Notes: generated by a model not told the origin, from the sequence alone. 64,000 nucleotides of DNA from Bradyrhizobium sp. CER78 (GCF_029846235.1 NZ_JARVWP010000005.1:124001-188000), one strand, 5' to 3'; positions 35,234 to 44,994 are shown, counted from the stretch's first letter. Numbers and translations are program-made.

Positions 35234-35950
35234 CTACAGCGCCAGGTAGCGCTGCCGGATGTTGTCGTTGGCCTTCAGCTCTTCGATGGAGGATGTGTAG
35301 ACGATCTGTCCCTTGTCGATAACCGTCGCGTGGCTCGCAAGGCCAAGGCAAAAATGCATGTTCTGCTCGGCGATCAATACTGTGGCACCGGTGCCGCGGA
35401 GCTGCCGCAGCAGCTCGCCGATGCGTTGCACGATGATCGGCGCCAGTCCCTCGCTCGGCTCGTCCAGCAGTAGCAGCACCGGATTGCCCATCAGCGTACG
35501 GGCGATCGCCAGCATCTGCTGTTCGCCGCCGGAGAGCCTCCCTGCGATCCGGTGCCGTAGCGGCTCCAGCAGCGGAAACACGTCATAGACGCGGCGGATC
35601 GACCACTCGTCCTCGCCATCGGGCCCCTTCTTCTGTCCGATGACGAGGTTGTCCTCGACCGTATGCTCGGGAAAGATCTGGCGGTCTTCCGGCACGAAGC
35701 CGAGCCCGGCGCGCGCGATATGATGCGGCCGCATTCCCGACACGACCCGGCCGCGCAAGCTCACCTTGCCGCGGCGCGCCGGCGCCAGCCCCATGATCGC
35801 CTTCATGGTGGTCGACTTGCCGGCGCCGTTGCGGCCGAGCAGCGCCATGGTCTCGCCCTTGCGCACCGACAGGCCGACGCCGAACAGGATCTGGCTGGTG
35901 CCGTAATAGACGTCGAGGTCCTCGACCTGCACCACCGGCTGCGCGCTCAT
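35234..35950 (-). CDS. livF: branched-chain amino acid-type ABC transporter ATP-binding protein LivF
   Basis: The protein has 238 residues from ATG 35950. Walker A GRNGAGKSTT, signature LSGGEQQML and Walker B LLLLDEPSEGLAP are all intact. LivF-type ATPases power uptake of branched-chain amino acids, amides or aromatic acids. The start overlaps the LivG stop (ATGA). The longer frame to 36055 lies inside livG. Confidence 0.93.
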   Translation of the reverse strand: MSAQPVVQVEDLDVYYGTSQILFGVGLSVRKGETMALLGRNGAGKSTTMKAIMGLAPARRGKVSLRGRVVSGMRPHHIARAGLGFVPEDRQIFPEHTVEDNLVIGQKKGPDGEDEWSIRRVYDVFPLLEPLRHRIAGRLSGGEQQMLAIARTLMGNPVLLLLDEPSEGLAPIIVQRIGELLRQLRGTGATVLIAEQNMHFCLGLASHATVIDKGQIVYTSSIEELKANDNIRQRYLAL

Positions 35951-36705
35951 GCCACCGCTCCCGCGTGGTCGTCGCTGCCGAGATAGGCCTCGATGACCGC
36001 CTCGTTCCTGCGGATCGCCTCCGGCGTTCCGGTCGCGAGAATTCGCCCGTAGCACAGCACGACGATTGCGGGCGCGATCTTGAACACGATATCCATGTCG
36101 TGCTCGATGAACACCACGGTGATCTTCTGCTTCTCCCAGAGCTCGCGCACCTTGTCGATCATGCGCCAGCGCTCCTCGGTGCCCATGCCCGCGGTCGGCT
36201 CGTCGAGCAGCAGCACCTTCGGCTCGAGCACCAGCGCGAGCGCGATATCGAGCAACTTCTGGTCGCCGTGCGACAGCGTCGCCGCGGTCCTGTTGCGCTT
36301 GCCGGCAAGGCCGAGCAGCTCCATCGCATGCTCAGCGCGATCGCGCGTCTCGACCAATGGGAAGCGCCGACGCATCACGCCGGCTCGGCGCTGATCTGCG
36401 CCCACCGCCGCAAGCATCGTCTCCTCGACCGTCAGCGACGGGAAGATACTCGCGACCTGGAAGGCGCGGCCGATGCCGTGGCGCACGATCTCCGGCGGCG
36501 CCTTGCCCGCCATGTCGACGCCATTAAGCAGGATCTGCCCGGCGTCCGGCCGCAGCGCGCCTGTGATCAGATTGAAGAAGGTGCTCTTGCCGGCGCCGTT
36601 AGGGCCGATCACGGCGGTCAGCGAACCATCGGCAAAGTCGAGCGAGACGTTATCGGTCGCCTTGACGCCGCCAAAGGATTTCGAGAGGGCACGAATCTCC
36701 AGCAT
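35947..36705 (-). CDS. livG: Liv-type ABC transporter ATP-binding protein LivG
   Basis: The protein has 252 residues from ATG 36705. Walker A GPNGAGKSTF and Walker B LLLDEPTAGM are intact; the signature is LSHGDQK, the form usual for LivG. It pairs with LivF as the heterodimeric ATPase. It lies 2 bases from livM. Confidence 0.93.
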   Translation of the reverse strand: MLEIRALSKSFGGVKATDNVSLDFADGSLTAVIGPNGAGKSTFFNLITGALRPDAGQILLNGVDMAGKAPPEIVRHGIGRAFQVASIFPSLTVEETMLAAVGADQRRAGVMRRRFPLVETRDRAEHAMELLGLAGKRNRTAATLSHGDQKLLDIALALVLEPKVLLLDEPTAGMGTEERWRMIDKVRELWEKQKITVVFIEHDMDIVFKIAPAIVVLCYGRILATGTPEAIRRNEAVIEAYLGSDDHAGAVA

Positions 36706-36707
36706 GG

Positions 36708-37727
36708 CTAGCCGCGCCCTTCGCCGCGACGCTGCGCGAACCATTCGACGACAAAATCCATCAGGCCCTTTCGCAGGCCGATAGCAAAGAACAGGATCAC
36801 GACGCCGAGCACGATGCCGTGATACTCGGTCAGGCGGGTAACAGTGTCGTTAAGGATCAGCAGCAGCACTGTACCGACCATCGGCCCGAGAAACGTGGTC
36901 ACGCCGCCGAGCATGTTGATGAAGATGCCCTCGCCCGAGATCGTCCAATAGGCGAATTCGGGATAGGCGCCGGAGACGAACAACGCCATGATCATGCCGC
37001 CGGTCGCGGCGAACAGCGCCGCCAGAACGAAGATCACAAGCTTGGCGCGCCAGACGTCGATCCCGATAAAGCTCGCCCGCGTAGCGTTGTCGCGGATCAT
37101 GCGCAGCGTGTAGCCGAACGGCGACTGTGCGATCTGGCGCATCAGGAGCAGCCCGATCACCAGCAGCGCGCAGCTCGTGATGTAGAGATGCAGATGGTTC
37201 GACAGGTCGATGCCGAGGAACGGCGGCCGCGGAATGCCGCCGCGCAGGCCCTGGTCGCCGCCGGTCAGCGACTGCCATGACAGGATCGTCGAATGGATCA
37301 GCATCTGGAACGCCAGCGTGACGAAGGCGAAATAGATCTCCTTCAGCCGCACGCAGATCGCGCCGATGATAACGGCGATGACGCAGGTGATCGCCAGGGT
37401 GACGAGGAACGCCACCGGGATCGGCACACCGGTCTTCTGCATCATCAGACCGAAGCCATAGGCGCCGAGGCCGAAGAACATGCCGTGACCGAACGAGATC
37501 AGTCCGGTGTAACCGACCAGGAGATTGAGCGAGGTTGCGAACAATCCGTAGGCCGCGCAGCGGATCACGAAGTCGAGCAGCTGCTTGCTGCCGAACATCA
37601 TCGGCAGCAGCGCGAGCACGACAAACGCCGCGAGCGCGATCAGCACATCGCGATAGCGCTGCGGTCTGGCTTCGATCCGGGGAGGCGCCAGGGTTTGCGC
37701 GCCCTGACCGGCCCGCAACTCGGTCAT
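36708..37727 (-). CDS. livM: Liv-type ABC transporter permease LivM
   Basis: The 339-residue membrane protein has LNLLVGYTGLISFGHGMFFG and GYTLRMIRDNATRASFIGID, which are LivM hallmarks. It forms the channel with LivH. The start overlaps the livH stop (ATGA). Confidence 0.93.
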   Translation of the reverse strand: MTELRAGQGAQTLAPPRIEARPQRYRDVLIALAAFVVLALLPMMFGSKQLLDFVIRCAAYGLFATSLNLLVGYTGLISFGHGMFFGLGAYGFGLMMQKTGVPIPVAFLVTLAITCVIAVIIGAICVRLKEIYFAFVTLAFQMLIHSTILSWQSLTGGDQGLRGGIPRPPFLGIDLSNHLHLYITSCALLVIGLLLMRQIAQSPFGYTLRMIRDNATRASFIGIDVWRAKLVIFVLAALFAATGGMIMALFVSGAYPEFAYWTISGEGIFINMLGGVTTFLGPMVGTVLLLILNDTVTRLTEYHGIVLGVVILFFAIGLRKGLMDFVVEWFAQRRGEGRG

Positions 37728-38626
37728 GCGACCTCCTTGCCGAACAGGCCGGTCGGCCGCGATACCAGCACGATCACCATGAAGAGATACATCAGTCCCT
37801 CGGTGAAGAGCGGGAAGCTGAGCGAACCGAAGGAGCGGATCAGGCCAATCAGGAGCGCGCCGATCAGTGCCCCCAGGATCGAGCCCATGCCGCCGATCAC
37901 GGTAACGATGAACGACTCGATCAGAACAGAGAAACCCATGCCCGGCGTCAGCGAGCGCACCGGCGCGGCCAGCGCCCCGGCGAGCCCCGCCAGCATGCCG
38001 CCGAGCGCGAACACGCCGCCATAGATCAGCCCGGTGTTGATACCGAGCGCCGACACCATCCCCGGATTGTGCGCGGCCGCACGGATCACCTTGCCGATCC
38101 TGGAGCGCGCCAGCCCCAGCCCGAGAACCACGGCGGCAGCCAGCGCCACGCCGATCAGCAGCAGATAATATGGCGGCACCACGCCGCCGGCGATGAACAG
38201 CGGCGGCACCTGGAACGCAGCCGGCATGCCCATCGACTTGAACTCAGGCCCCCAGATCATGCGGACGACGTCATCGAAGATCAGCACGAAGGCGTAGCAG
38301 ACCAGGAGCTGCATCAGCACATCGCGGCCGTAGACCCGACTCATGAACAGGCGCTCGAAGGTCAGGCCAAGGATCGCGGTGCCGGCCGCGCCCGCCAGGA
38401 TCGCCAGCGCAAAGCTGCCGGTGAGCTGATAGGCCGTCATCGCGAAATAGGCGCCGAACATATAGAAGGCGCCGTGACTGAAATTGACCACCTTGAGCAC
38501 GCCGAAGATCAGCGTCAGTCCGACGGCGACGAGAAACAGCAGCATGCCGATGATCAGACCGCTGGTGGTCTGCGTCACCAGACAGGCAGGGCTGGCGAGG
38601 CAACTGGCGAGCGCGTCGAGGTCCAC
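37724..38626 (-). CDS. livH: Liv-type ABC transporter permease LivH
   Basis: The protein has about 300 residues from GTG 38626, chosen to fit the family length; the frame is open to 38752. It contains LIFGVLKVVNFSHGAFYMFG and GKVIRAAAHNPGMVSALGIN. No strong ribosome site is seen, so the start is uncertain. It lies 98 bases after the solute-binding gene. Confidence 0.88.
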   Translation of the reverse strand: MDLDALASCLASPACLVTQTTSGLIIGMLLFLVAVGLTLIFGVLKVVNFSHGAFYMFGAYFAMTAYQLTGSFALAILAGAAGTAILGLTFERLFMSRVYGRDVLMQLLVCYAFVLIFDDVVRMIWGPEFKSMGMPAAFQVPPLFIAGGVVPPYYLLLIGVALAAAVVLGLGLARSRIGKVIRAAAHNPGMVSALGINTGLIYGGVFALGGMLAGLAGALAAPVRSLTPGMGFSVLIESFIVTVIGGMGSILGALIGALLIGLIRSFGSLSFPLFTEGLMYLFMVIVLVSRPTGLFGKEVA

Positions 38627-38724
38627 GAGAAATAATCCATTACGGCGGGCCGCAACGCCGGCGCGCGACAAACATCGGATGAAAGGCGGAGACAGCTTGC
38701 GGCTTTCTCCGCCTGACATGTGGA

Positions 38725-39984
38725 TCAGGTGTAGCCCTTGCTCTTCTTCCACTCGGCTTCGAGTTCGAAGATGGTCTTCCAGTCACCGGCCTTCACGTCA
38801 GGCACATAGGGCTCCTGCGGGATGGTGGTGCCCCAGCCGATCGCGTAGCCGACCAGCGTGCGGTCGTCGGCGCGCATGGTGACGGTGCCGTCGGCGCCGA
38901 ACGGGCACTTGATGGTGAGCCCGGTGAGGACTTCCGCGACCTTCTTGCCGTCGGTCGAGTTGGCCTTCTTGACGGCTTCGTTGAGGAACATGACCGCCGT
39001 CGCGTTCTGCCACGACCAGTTGGTCGGGTACTCGTTGTACTTCGCCTTGTAGGCATCGCCCCAGGCCGCATTCTCCGGCGTGGCCGGGAACGTCTTGATG
39101 TAGCGGTCGCCGGAATGGATGCCTTTCGGCAGGTTCTTCACCACGGTGAGCGCGGTATAGTCGGCCATGTTCACCGCGAACACCTCCATCTGGGTGAACA
39201 GCGCGTAGATGTTGGCCTGGTCGATATACGACGTGAGATCGCCGCCCCACAGGCACGAATAGAGCGCCTGCGGCTTGGCCTGCAGGATCTTGGTCACGAC
39301 CTCGGTGTAGTCGGGCTGGAACAGTTTCGGCCAGGACTCGCTGATGATCTCGACATCAGGCGCGAACTTCTTCAAGTACAGCACGAACTCGCCGGTGGTG
39401 TCGCGGCCATAGGCATAGTCGGGCGAACAGGTCGCCCATTTCTTCAGCCCCTTGGCCTTGGCGATCCCAGCCGCGTAGCCGGCACCGACGATCGAGTCAT
39501 GAATGCCTTGCCGCACGCAGCGGAAGGCGTTCGGAATGTGCTGCTTGGGATCGGCGGTCAGCGACGACGCTTCCGAGCAGGTGTGGATGCAGAGCACGCC
39601 GAGATCGCGCGCCACCTCGTGAACCGCGAACGATCCCGATGATGCCTCGCCGTCGAGCAGCATCTCGCAGCCGTCGGTGTTGACGAGCTCGCGCGCGATC
39701 CGCGCGGCTTCCTGCGGCTGTCCCTTGGAGTCGCGGATCACCATCTCGATCTGCCGCCCGGCAAGGCCGCCGGCGGCATTGACCTTCTCGACTTCCAGCA
39801 TCACCGCGTTGCGCGAAGATGTGCCGAGCTGCGCGACACGACCCGACAGAATCGTCGGCATGCCGATCTTGATCGTCTTGGCCTCTGCGCGCGCTACCCA
39901 TGGCGCGGCAAAGGTCACCGCACCGGCGCCCATCAGCGCAAGCGTCGAGCGCCGGCTGATGCCCGGTTTCCGGGTCCTCGTCAT
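38725..39984 (-). CDS. Liv-type ABC transporter substrate-binding protein
   Basis: The 419-residue protein has a twin-arginine-like signal (SRRSTLALMGAGAVTFAAPW) and the periplasmic-binding type 1 fold (IKIGMPTILSGRVAQLGTSS). This long form is common for aromatic or dicarboxylic acid receptors rather than leucine receptors. It is the first gene of the Liv operon and is divergent from the acyl-CoA synthetase, sharing the palindrome at 40090. Confidence 0.9.
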   Translation of the reverse strand: MTRTRKPGISRRSTLALMGAGAVTFAAPWVARAEAKTIKIGMPTILSGRVAQLGTSSRNAVMLEVEKVNAAGGLAGRQIEMVIRDSKGQPQEAARIARELVNTDGCEMLLDGEASSGSFAVHEVARDLGVLCIHTCSEASSLTADPKQHIPNAFRCVRQGIHDSIVGAGYAAGIAKAKGLKKWATCSPDYAYGRDTTGEFVLYLKKFAPDVEIISESWPKLFQPDYTEVVTKILQAKPQALYSCLWGGDLTSYIDQANIYALFTQMEVFAVNMADYTALTVVKNLPKGIHSGDRYIKTFPATPENAAWGDAYKAKYNEYPTNWSWQNATAVMFLNEAVKKANSTDGKKVAEVLTGLTIKCPFGADGTVTMRADDRTLVGYAIGWGTTIPQEPYVPDVKAGDWKTIFELEAEWKKSKGYT

Positions 39985-40089
39985 ACTCCCCTCCCTGTCG
40001 GGTTCGCGTTCCCAAAATCCCTTGCGGAGATCGTTCCGTCTCCATGCCCATGATGTTTTCAGAGCAAGGGGGGTGACGTCAAGCCAAAT

Positions 40090-40112
40090 ATGAATTATGA
40101 CTCATAGTTCAT
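40090..40112. promoter_or_regulatory. 23-bp near-perfect palindrome, probable TetR operator
   Basis: ATGAATTATGA, a central C, and TCATAGTTCAT match at 10 of 11 pairs. It lies between the divergent liv operon (start 39984) and the acyl-CoA synthetase operon (start 40155), 42 bases before the latter. The second gene of that operon is a TetR regulator, the natural ligand for such a site. Confidence 0.75.
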
Positions 40113-40154
40113 CCAGGGAGAAAACGGCGCCGGAATCGGCCCGACGGACGGCAA

Positions 40155-41651
40155 ATGATCAATCTTTCCAGCTTCATCGCATTTCATGCCAAGCGGACGC
40201 CGGATCGCTGTGCGCTGAAATATCGCGGCGAAGACGTCTCCTACGCGGATTTTGACCTGCGGATCCGTCAGGTCGGCAGCTGGCTCGCGATGCGCGGGAT
40301 CGCGCCAGGCGATGTCGTCGCCGTCTTGATGAAGAACAGCACCGCTTTTCTCGAGCTGGTGTTTGCGACCAGTCATATCGGCGCGGTGTTCCTGCCGATC
40401 AATTATCGCCTGTCGGCCGATGAGGTCAGCTACATCGTCGGCAATTCCGGCGCGCGTCTGCTCGTCGCCGACGAGGAATTTGCTGCGATCGCAACCGGCG
40501 ACGTGCCGGTGGTGCTGCTGGGTGAAGTCGCGCAATCCAGCCTCACCAACCTTGCGCCCGACATCGCGCCGGCGCCGATCCATGTGCGCCAGCCGCGCGA
40601 CCTGATGCGGCTGATGTACACTTCGGGCACGACGGATCGTCCCAAGGGGGTGATGCTCACCTACGAAAACATCTACTGGAAATCCGCCGACCAGACCCTG
40701 GTGCTCGGATTGAACGCCGACACGCGGCTGCTCGTGGTCGGCCCGCTCTATCACGTCGGCGCGCTCGATCTGCCCGGCATCGCCGTGCTGTGGCACGGCG
40801 GCATGCTGTGCATTCACCGCAGCTTCGAGCCCGAACCGGCGCTCGCGGCGATCGAGCGCGAGAAGCTGAACGCGGCATGGTTCGCGCCGGTCATGACCAC
40901 GGCCCTCCTCACCTGTCCGAACCGCGAGCGCTACGACGTCTCCAGCCTGCGATGGGCGATCGGTGGCGGCGAGAAGACACCGGAGGTTCGCATCCGCGCC
41001 TTCTCTGACTATTTCAGGAACGCGCGCTACATCGATGCCTACGGCCTCACCGAAACCTGCGGCGGCGATACGTTCATGGATGCCGGCCGCGAGATCGAGA
41101 AGATCGGCTCGACCGGCCGCGCCATCGCCCATGTCGAGATCGAGATCCGCGACGATACGGGCAAGCGCCTGCCCGCGGGCCAGGATGGCGAGATCTGCCT
41201 GCGCGGCCCGAAGGTCACGCAGGGCTACTGGAAGGATCCCGAGAAGACCGCCTCCGCCTTCTTCGGCGACTGGTTCCGCACCGGCGACATCGGCCATCTC
41301 GACGACGACGGCTTCCTCTATCTGACCGACCGCAAGAAGGACATGATCATCTCCGGCGGCGAGAACATTGCCACCTCCGAGGTCGAGCGCGTCATCTACG
41401 AAATCCCCGGGGTGCGCGAGGTCGCGGTGATCGGCCTCCCGGACGACCGCTGGGGTGAGAAGCCGGTCGCGATCGTGGTGCTGGCCGACGACGCCAAGCT
41501 CGACTTGCCTAATCTCACAGAATTCTGCCGCGCCCGGCTCGCCGCCTTCAAGGTGCCGCGGCAACTCATCATCCGCGACAGCCTGCCGCGCAATCCATCC
41601 GGCAAGGTGCTCAAACGCGTGCTCCGCGCCGAACTCGAGGACACCGCATGA
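40155..41651 (+). CDS. acyl-CoA synthetase (AMP-forming)
   Basis: The 498-residue ANL-superfamily enzyme has YTSGTTDRPKGVML (phosphate loop), YGLTETCGG, and WFRTGDIGHLDDDGFLYLTD followed by GGENIATSEVE and a C-terminal lysine region (PSGKVLKRVL). It activates a carboxylic acid with ATP to acyl-AMP and then acyl-CoA. Its stop overlaps the TetR start. The substrate could be a fatty or aromatic acid taken up by the Liv system. Confidence 0.92.
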   Translation: MINLSSFIAFHAKRTPDRCALKYRGEDVSYADFDLRIRQVGSWLAMRGIAPGDVVAVLMKNSTAFLELVFATSHIGAVFLPINYRLSADEVSYIVGNSGARLLVADEEFAAIATGDVPVVLLGEVAQSSLTNLAPDIAPAPIHVRQPRDLMRLMYTSGTTDRPKGVMLTYENIYWKSADQTLVLGLNADTRLLVVGPLYHVGALDLPGIAVLWHGGMLCIHRSFEPEPALAAIEREKLNAAWFAPVMTTALLTCPNRERYDVSSLRWAIGGGEKTPEVRIRAFSDYFRNARYIDAYGLTETCGGDTFMDAGREIEKIGSTGRAIAHVEIEIRDDTGKRLPAGQDGEICLRGPKVTQGYWKDPEKTASAFFGDWFRTGDIGHLDDDGFLYLTDRKKDMIISGGENIATSEVERVIYEIPGVREVAVIGLPDDRWGEKPVAIVVLADDAKLDLPNLTEFCRARLAAFKVPRQLIIRDSLPRNPSGKVLKRVLRAELEDTA

Positions 41652-42292
41652 CACAAGCGACACCTGCCAAGGTGACAAAGCTCAACCGAGTCGAGCGCAA
41701 CGCCTGGACGAAGCAGAAGATCTTCGACGCAGCGACCAAGGTTGTCGGCAGATACGGCTATGCCGAAGCCTCGGTCGCCCGTATCACCGAAGCCGCCGGC
41801 GTCGCACAGGGCACCTTCTACAATCATTTCGAGAACCGCCAGGAGCTGCTCGACCAGCTGCTGCCGAAGATCGGCCTCGACATGGTCCGCTTCATCCATG
41901 CGCGCACCGGCACCGCCAGCGAGGCCCGGCAGGAGATCGAGCGCTTCAGCGCCTTCTTCGATTTCATCCGCGAGGTGCCGGAGTTTCTGCGCATCCTCAA
42001 CGAGGCCGAGTTCTTCGCGCCGACCGGCTACCAGAAGCATTTTGACAACATCTCGAACGCTTATGTCCGGATCCTGCAGCGTGCACGCGCTGCCGGCGCC
42101 ACCAACACCTTCAGCGACGAGGAATTCGAAGCCATCGTTCAGGTCTTGATGGGCGCACGCGGTTATCTCAGCCGCCGCTATTCCTACTCCGAGCACGGCG
42201 TCACCGCGGTGCCCGATTATGTGATCACGGCTTACCAAAAGCTGGTCACCCGCGGCCTGTTCAATGCCGGCAACAATGGAAGCAAGTCATGA
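41648..42292 (+). CDS. TetR/AcrR family transcriptional regulator
   Basis: The 214-residue protein has an N-terminal helix-turn-helix (IFDAATKVVGRYGYAEASVA, then RITEAAGVAQGTFYNHFENR). It is coupled by 4-base overlaps to the synthetase before it and the SDR after it. It probably represses this operon and the divergent liv operon through the 40090 palindrome, with an acyl-CoA or ketone as inducer. Confidence 0.92.
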   Translation: MTQATPAKVTKLNRVERNAWTKQKIFDAATKVVGRYGYAEASVARITEAAGVAQGTFYNHFENRQELLDQLLPKIGLDMVRFIHARTGTASEARQEIERFSAFFDFIREVPEFLRILNEAEFFAPTGYQKHFDNISNAYVRILQRARAAGATNTFSDEEFEAIVQVLMGARGYLSRRYSYSEHGVTAVPDYVITAYQKLVTRGLFNAGNNGSKS

Positions 42293-43062
42293 GCGCTGAC
42301 GGCACCATCCTCGTCACCGGCGGCAGCCGTGGCATTGGCGCGGCGACCGCAACGCTGCTCGCCGATCAAGGGCACCACGTCGTCATCGTCGACATCGCGC
42401 CCGAGCCGCTGGTCGGCACGAACGCCATCCTCTGGCCGGCGCCGTTCGACGTCGCAAGCGAAGCCGCTGTCGTCGCCGGCATTGCCGATATCGAGCAGGC
42501 GCACGGTCCGATCACCGGCCTCGTCAACGCGGCCGGTGTTTTCGGCAAGATGCATACGATCGACCGGGTGCGGATGGAGCAATGGGACCGCGAGGTCAAT
42601 ATCGACCTGCGCGGCACCTTCCTGGTCGCGCGCAGCGTCGGCATCGGGATGGCGAAGCGGCGCCACGGCGCGATCGTCAACGTCGCCTCGGTGGCCGGCA
42701 TGACGTCGGGTCCGATCCACGCCTATACCGCGGCGAAGGCCGGCGTCATCCAGATCACGCAGACGCTTGCCGCCGAATGGGGCCGGACCGGCGTCCGCGT
42801 CAATGCGGTGTCGCCCGGCTTCACCCGCACGGCCGCGCTCGAAGCCGGGATCGCGTCGGGCGCCCTGAACAAGGACCTGCTCGCCAGCCCGACGGCGATG
42901 AACCGGCTGGTCGAGCCGATGGAAGTGGCGCAGGCGATCGCCTGGCTGCTCTCACCGCGGAGCAGCGGCGTGACCGGTATCAACCTGCCGGTCGATGCCG
43001 GCTACATCGCGGGCACCACCTGGGCCGCCTATGGCGGCCTTCCGGAAGCGCCACGCAGCTGA
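42289..43062 (+). CDS. short-chain dehydrogenase/reductase
   Basis: The 257-residue SDR has the cofactor motif VTGGSRGIGAA, NAAG (LVNAAGVFG) and the YxxxK catalytic pair (Tyr146, Lys150 in YTAAKAG). It interconverts an alcohol and a ketone with NAD(P). Followed 9 bases later by a Baeyer-Villiger monooxygenase, it probably makes the ketone that the next enzyme oxidises. Confidence 0.92.
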   Translation: MSADGTILVTGGSRGIGAATATLLADQGHHVVIVDIAPEPLVGTNAILWPAPFDVASEAAVVAGIADIEQAHGPITGLVNAAGVFGKMHTIDRVRMEQWDREVNIDLRGTFLVARSVGIGMAKRRHGAIVNVASVAGMTSGPIHAYTAAKAGVIQITQTLAAEWGRTGVRVNAVSPGFTRTAALEAGIASGALNKDLLASPTAMNRLVEPMEVAQAIAWLLSPRSSGVTGINLPVDAGYIAGTTWAAYGGLPEAPRS

Positions 43063-43071
43063 GGACAACGC

Positions 43072-44994
43072 ATGAATATCGAGCTTCCGCGCCAACACCT
43101 CCGCCTGTCCTCCGCGATCGCCGAGGGCGACATCCGCGTGCTGCTGATGGTGCTCGTGCACATGACCGGCGACGAGAAATGGCTCGAGCCGCCCTACAAG
43201 CCGAAACGCGACGTCCGCCTGATCCCCGATCCGGACGCCGGCGTGCCGAAGGAAATCCAGGACGAGATCCGCGCCGCGGTCCTGAACCTGTTCGCGAACG
43301 GGACGCCGAAGCCCGTCATCACCGATCCCGGCGATGAGCTGATGCTGCGGATGATGCGCGCGACGCTCGGCGAGAACGTCGCGCCGGAATACGCTCCGCT
43401 GATGCGCGAGGAGATGGGCTTCGTTCCCCGCGAGGCGCGCTGGCGCGAGCGCCCGTCCGGCGAGAAGCTGGCGCAGCAGCATGTGCTGATCGTCGGCGCC
43501 GGGGTCTGCGCGATTGCACTCGGCGTTGCGCTCGGGCGGCTCGGCATTCCCTACACCATCGTCGAGAGGCAGGACGAGATCGGCGGCACCTGGTATGTCA
43601 ACCGCTATCCCGGCTGCGGCGTCGATACGCCGAACCACTCCTATTCGTTCTCCTTCGGCGCCCGCAATCCGTGGACCCGGTATTTCGCACAGCGCCAGGA
43701 ACTGCTGGATTATCTGCTCAAGGTCGTGCGCGAACACGACATCCGCAGGCACGTCCGCCTCTCGACCGAGCTCGTCGCCTCATACTGGGACGAAGCCAAG
43801 CGCCGCTGGATCTCGACGCTGAAGACCGCGAACGGCGAGGAGACCTTCGAGTCCACCGCGCTGGTCAGCGCGATCGGGCAACTCAATGATCCCCTGCCCG
43901 CCCGCTTCGACGGCGACGAGGACTTCGAGGGCCTCAAAATTCATTCGGCGCTATGGTCCGACGACATCAAGCTCGACGGCAAGCATGTCGCCGTGATCGG
44001 CACTGGCGCGACCGCGATGCAGCTGGTGCCGTCGATCGCCGACCGCGTCGCCTCGGTCACCGTCTACCAGCGCACCGCGCAGTGGGCGCGACCGGTGAAG
44101 GGTTATTCCGATCCGATCACCGAGGGCGCGCAGTGGCTTCTGGCGCATCTGCCATTCTACGTGCAGTGGTATCGCTTCAACATGTTCTGGCGCTACGGCG
44201 ACGGGCTGCTGCCGTTCCTGCGCAAGGATCCGGCCTGGCCACATCCCGAGCGCGCCGTCAACAAGGGCAACGACCGGCATCGCCAGGAGCTGGCTGACTT
44301 CATCCTCTCCGAGCTGAAGGATCGTCCCGATTTGATCGAGAAGTGCATGCCGACCTATCCGCCCTACGGCAAGCGCATCCTGCTCGACAACAACTGGTTC
44401 AAGACGCTGACCAAGCCGAATGTCGAGCTGGTCACCGAACGGATCGATCATTTCGCGGCAGACGGCATCGTCACGGCCGACGGCATGTCGCGGCAGCACG
44501 ACGTCATCGTGATCTCGACCGGCTTCAAGGTCTCCGAGATGGCGGCGCGTCTCAACATCACCGGGCGCGAGGGCAAGAACCTGAAGCAGGCGTGGGAGCA
44601 CGACAATCCGACCGCCTATCTCGGTCTCACCGTGCCTGACTTCCCCAACCTCTTTCTGATGCTTGGACCCAACTCGGGACCTGCGCATGGCGGCAGCGTG
44701 ATCTTCCAGTCGGAATGTCAGAGCCGCTACATCTCCGCCTGCCTTGTCGAGATGATCGAGAACGACATCGCCGCGATCGACGTCGATCCCGACGCGCATG
44801 ACGAATACATCCGCAATGTCGATGCCGAGCATGAGCAATTGATCTGGACGCATCCGGGCATGACGACCTATTACCGCAACAGGCGCGGCCGTGTGTTCTC
44901 GGCAATGCCGTGGCGGTTCGTCGACTACTGGAAAATGACGCACGACCCGGACTTCACGCAGTACCGAAAGACCAAGGCGCGACAGGAGAGCTGA
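43072..44994 (+). CDS. Baeyer-Villiger monooxygenase with HAPMO-like N-terminal extension
   Basis: The 640-residue flavoprotein has an extra N-terminal region of about 135 residues before the FAD motif VGAGVCAIALG (GxGxxA at about residue 141). Next come GGTWYVNRYPGCGVDTPNHS, the BVMO fingerprint FEGLKIHSALW at 285-295, and the NADPH motif VIGTGATAMQL. Length and extension match 4-hydroxyacetophenone monooxygenase. It inserts oxygen next to a ketone to give an ester or lactone. Confidence 0.9.
   Translation: MNIELPRQHLRLSSAIAEGDIRVLLMVLVHMTGDEKWLEPPYKPKRDVRLIPDPDAGVPKEIQDEIRAAVLNLFANGTPKPVITDPGDELMLRMMRATLGENVAPEYAPLMREEMGFVPREARWRERPSGEKLAQQHVLIVGAGVCAIALGVALGRLGIPYTIVERQDEIGGTWYVNRYPGCGVDTPNHSYSFSFGARNPWTRYFAQRQELLDYLLKVVREHDIRRHVRLSTELVASYWDEAKRRWISTLKTANGEETFESTALVSAIGQLNDPLPARFDGDEDFEGLKIHSALWSDDIKLDGKHVAVIGTGATAMQLVPSIADRVASVTVYQRTAQWARPVKGYSDPITEGAQWLLAHLPFYVQWYRFNMFWRYGDGLLPFLRKDPAWPHPERAVNKGNDRHRQELADFILSELKDRPDLIEKCMPTYPPYGKRILLDNNWFKTLTKPNVELVTERIDHFAADGIVTADGMSRQHDVIVISTGFKVSEMAARLNITGREGKNLKQAWEHDNPTAYLGLTVPDFPNLFLMLGPNSGPAHGGSVIFQSECQSRYISACLVEMIENDIAAIDVDPDAHDEYIRNVDAEHEQLIWTHPGMTTYYRNRRGRVFSAMPWRFVDYWKMTHDPDFTQYRKTKARQES

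Noticed and set aside
40095..41678. 527-codon frame on the minus strand opposite the acyl-CoA synthetase
   Set aside because: It is the antisense shadow of a clear ANL enzyme; composition is His/Asp/Arg-rich, with no family motif, and GC-rich codon structure keeps the opposite frame open.
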